A stretch of DNA of 43,135 nt from H111-94 sp034436045. GTDB taxonomy: Bacteria; Chloroflexota; Ktedonobacteria; Ktedonobacterales; Ktedonobacteraceae. The stretch is taken from NCBI GenBank assembly GCA_034436045.1, contig DAOTVZ010000282.1:1-43135 (forward strand), read 5' to 3'. Shown in pieces: positions 41,311 through 43,135 of the stretch (positions are counted from its first letter, which is position 1; the number at the start of each line of letters is the position of its first letter). The notes below the pieces were generated by a model. The model was given only the letters and a program-made list of their open reading frames with translations. It was not told the origin of the DNA and did not search any database. A program made the translations under genes and the position numbers.

Positions 41311-41868
41311 TCAAACCATGTACTTTATACACTCATTTTTCATTTCAGACTGGTGTTCCCCGCCAACACAGACGGGAGAAGAAACATGCGCTGGCAATGA
41401 CTGCGTGTCGGGCAGGCATTCCGATAAAGGTCCTCGAGAGATTTGGGAGTGTAACTGGTTAGCGGGCATCATCATCGGCACAGCCCTGGTTGCCGCAAGA
41501 CGCATAAGCGCGATAATACTGATAATCTCTCGCGTCTTCAATGGCTTGGTGAGATAGACTGTAGCTCCTGCCAGGCGGCTCTTGAGTCGATCTAGCATAC
41601 CATCACGGCGCGAAAGAATTACAATTACTGTACCATCAAAACGAGGGTGAGTACGCAGTAAGCGCAATACCGTAAAACCATCCATGCCCGGTAGGACAAG
41701 ATCAAGGAATAATACATCAGGAATCAGTCCGGGGTCCATTTCGAGTACATGTAATGCCTCGGTGCCGGTAGCGAAGCTGAGAACAATCAGCCCTTCGCGT
41801 TGCAGCGTTACCTCCAGGATTTTACGCACAGTGAGTGAGTCGTCAATTATCATCGCCAGGTTGCACAT
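41311..41868 (-). CDS. Response regulator, single receiver domain with short tail
   Basis: A 185-residue protein whose first 125 residues are a canonical receiver: Asp9-Asp10 (IIDDS), Asp56 (LFLDLVLPGMDG), Ser86 (VILS) and Lys108 (LTKPL). The remaining 60 residues are hydrophilic and without a DNA-binding domain. GGAGG lies 7 nt before ATG 41868; an upstream frame to 41934 lacks a ribosome site. It precedes the degenerate regulator in one operon, and no histidine kinase lies in the window. Confidence 0.88.
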   Translation of the reverse strand: MCNLAMIIDDSLTVRKILEVTLQREGLIVLSFATGTEALHVLEMDPGLIPDVLFLDLVLPGMDGFTVLRLLRTHPRFDGTVIVILSRRDGMLDRLKSRLAGATVYLTKPLKTREIISIIALMRLAATRAVPMMMPANQLHSQISRGPLSECLPDTQSLPAHVSSPVCVGGEHQSEMKNECIKYMV

Positions 41869-42155
41869 ACCCGCTGCCTCCACGCCATAGAAGGCCATTC
41901 CATTGCACAAGCACGTCCGGTCAATCGCAATCATCCATTGCCATCACCCCTACGCTAGCCAGTATAGAAGATGAGTCTTCGGCATAGCTCCCACAGAGCT
42001 TCTCTACCGCAGCGTCAGCTATCTCTCCATAGTGAGTTCTTTCGTTATTGTCAAATAGTCGCTATTTCTTGACATAATAGTTCTATCATTTTCCATACCA
42101 AAAACAAAAATTCCCTTCAGACAATGATATAGATATACACTTTTTTACACATCTA
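41869..42155. other. Divergent intergenic region
   Basis: This gap between the response-regulator operon and the lipoprotein gene is AT-rich toward its right end. A TTGACA at 42069-42074 has no good -10 at the right distance. I see no gene. Confidence 0.5.
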
Positions 42156-42164
42156 TGTTATACT
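42156..42164 (+). promoter_or_regulatory. Extended -10 promoter of the lipoprotein gene
   Basis: TGTTATACT has a near-perfect TATACT with upstream TG. No strong -35 accompanies it. The leader would be about 60 nt. Confidence 0.5.
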
Positions 42165-42229
42165 ATAAAAACAAGGCGTGTAGTGAACGGATAGATACTT
42201 TCTCTTTCGTAAGCAAGAAGAGGTGTAGT

Positions 42230-43135
42230 ATGCGTTACAACCAATCATTATCATTGCTCAGGCAGAACTTTCTTAACCGCTTCCTGGCCCCAACAATTGC
42301 ACTGGCGTTGCTCTTGACAGCCTGCGCCCCGATTTTCTCTGGCGCATCTCCGACGAGTACAGGTACAAGTAATGACACAGGCTACCTCTATACGTCCCCT
42401 ACCAACATCCTCTTCGTACAATGGACGAACACTAATGGACAAATCTCCGGGCGTCTGCAAGACACCTACACCTCGTCCGCTACTCCTAACCAGATTCAAC
42501 AGATTAATCAGACCTTCACAGGGACACAGGCGGGGTCATCGATCAACTTCACGCTTTCCATGTTCGGCATCACACGCACCATTGCTGGCACCTTGAATGG
42601 CTCTACCCTTACGCTGGTCGTACCCACTCCCGATGGGCAGACCAGCACCATCCAACTCACGGCGGCGACGGTTGCCCAGTACGACAACGCGGTCAACGCG
42701 CTGGAAGCCCAGCTTCAAGGTACAGCCACTATCAGCACTACCGCGACCACTACCTCACCGACAGGCACACCGACTCCAAACGTTATCCAGGTACCCACGT
42801 TGACAGGGACACCGCTCCCCACGAATCCTATTGTGCAACAACAGGCGATAGCAGCGGCTAACAATGCGCTCGGCTCGGCGCTGTATAGACTGCAAATTGA
42901 CACTAATCTGTTGGGGAGCAGCTTAAACCTGGGTGGACTGTTCTCAAACTACGAGGCAAACTGGCAGCAGATGCAACAATACTACCAGCAAGAACAAGCA
43001 GACGCCAACAACGGCTGTATCGCTTATAACGCAGCTAAATACGCCGATGGGGGGGTTAATTATTACCTGGCAGGCATTCAATCTGACGACAGTACGTTAT
43101 CCTATATCCAGCAGAACATCAACATGAACGTTACC
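42230..43135 (+). CDS. Putative lipoprotein, 3' partial
   Basis: A frame opens at ATG 42230 (AGAGGT 5 nt upstream) and remains open for 302 codons to the right edge. The signal peptide ends LALLLTACAPIFSG, a lipobox with Cys near residue 31. The mature part has a Thr/Ser-rich start, a beta-rich segment (ILFVQWTNTNGQISGRLQDT, GSSINFTLSMFGITRTIAGT, STLTLVVPTPDG) reading like a small surface domain, and then a Thr/Pro stretch. A helical region (QQQAIAAANNALGSALYRLQ, YEANWQQMQQYYQQEQADAN) follows. I recognise no specific family. The end lies outside the window. Confidence 0.75.
   Translation, partial: MRYNQSLSLLRQNFLNRFLAPTIALALLLTACAPIFSGASPTSTGTSNDTGYLYTSPTNILFVQWTNTNGQISGRLQDTYTSSATPNQIQQINQTFTGTQAGSSINFTLSMFGITRTIAGTLNGSTLTLVVPTPDGQTSTIQLTAATVAQYDNAVNALEAQLQGTATISTTATTTSPTGTPTPNVIQVPTLTGTPLPTNPIVQQQAIAAANNALGSALYRLQIDTNLLGSSLNLGGLFSNYEANWQQMQQYYQQEQADANNGCIAYNAAKYADGGVNYYLAGIQSDDSTLSYIQQNINMNVT

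Overview
This window reads as a moderate-GC chromosomal segment of a free-living, probably soil-dwelling bacterium. My best guess is a Chloroflexota of the Ktedonobacteria type. That rests on the style of the gene set: a DUF4388 protein, a secreted PHB-depolymerase-type esterase with a CBM2 module, a DoxX-Rieske fusion, a full-length cobalamin MetH, endonuclease-type MutL, and several lipoproteins with no outer-membrane machinery. It is inference; no 16S or other phylogenetic marker RNA is present. I saw no rRNA, tRNA or CRISPR array.

Region 1 (1-7.7 kb, all +) is housekeeping and membrane genes packed tightly: a 5'-truncated RumA-type 23S rRNA uridine methyltransferase, Maf, glutamyl-Q tRNA(Asp) synthetase, an MscS channel, NadD, a DUF951 protein, an MFS exporter, an M50-like membrane metalloprotease and a small P-loop kinase. 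Several starts overlap the previous stop as ATGA. Region 2 (7.7-8.5 kb) is AT-rich. It holds a short AbrB/MazE-type antitoxin gene and a frameshifted, decayed PIN-domain (VapC-like) toxin, with a dyad operator in front. Region 3 (8.5-13 kb, -) is mutS-mutL, translationally coupled.

Region 4 (13-16.7 kb, +) diverges from mutS. A strong promoter and a long, apparently structured 5' leader precede three genes: DUF4388 protein, membrane Cache-domain sensor, and a XylF-like lipoprotein binding protein with no ABC permease or ATPase. This looks like an extracytoplasmic sensing module and is the most interesting candidate system here. A bidirectional terminator separates it from the convergent esterase gene.

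Region 5 (18.6-21.6 kb) is a YbjQ-family gene interrupted by a complete group II intron (about 2.46 kb, RT/maturase/HNH protein, canonical domain V). Joining the exons at the predicted boundaries restores the reading frame. Region 6 (21.7-28 kb, +) has a class V aminotransferase, a cupredoxin lipoprotein, a truncated 2'-5' RNA ligase-like gene, a DJ-1/PfpI protein and metH. A long AT-rich gap with hairpins leads to cysS and a penicillin-acylase-family gene, closed by a terminator.

Region 7 (33-43 kb) is accessory. It contains the DoxX-Rieske fusion, a repeat array of about 95-nt units with REP-like palindromes, a two-gene membrane operon that includes a second DoxX-like protein, a GAF/PucR-type regulator, two small uncharacterised proteins, and a pair of response regulators of which one has a degenerate receiver. 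A lipoprotein gene runs off the right edge.
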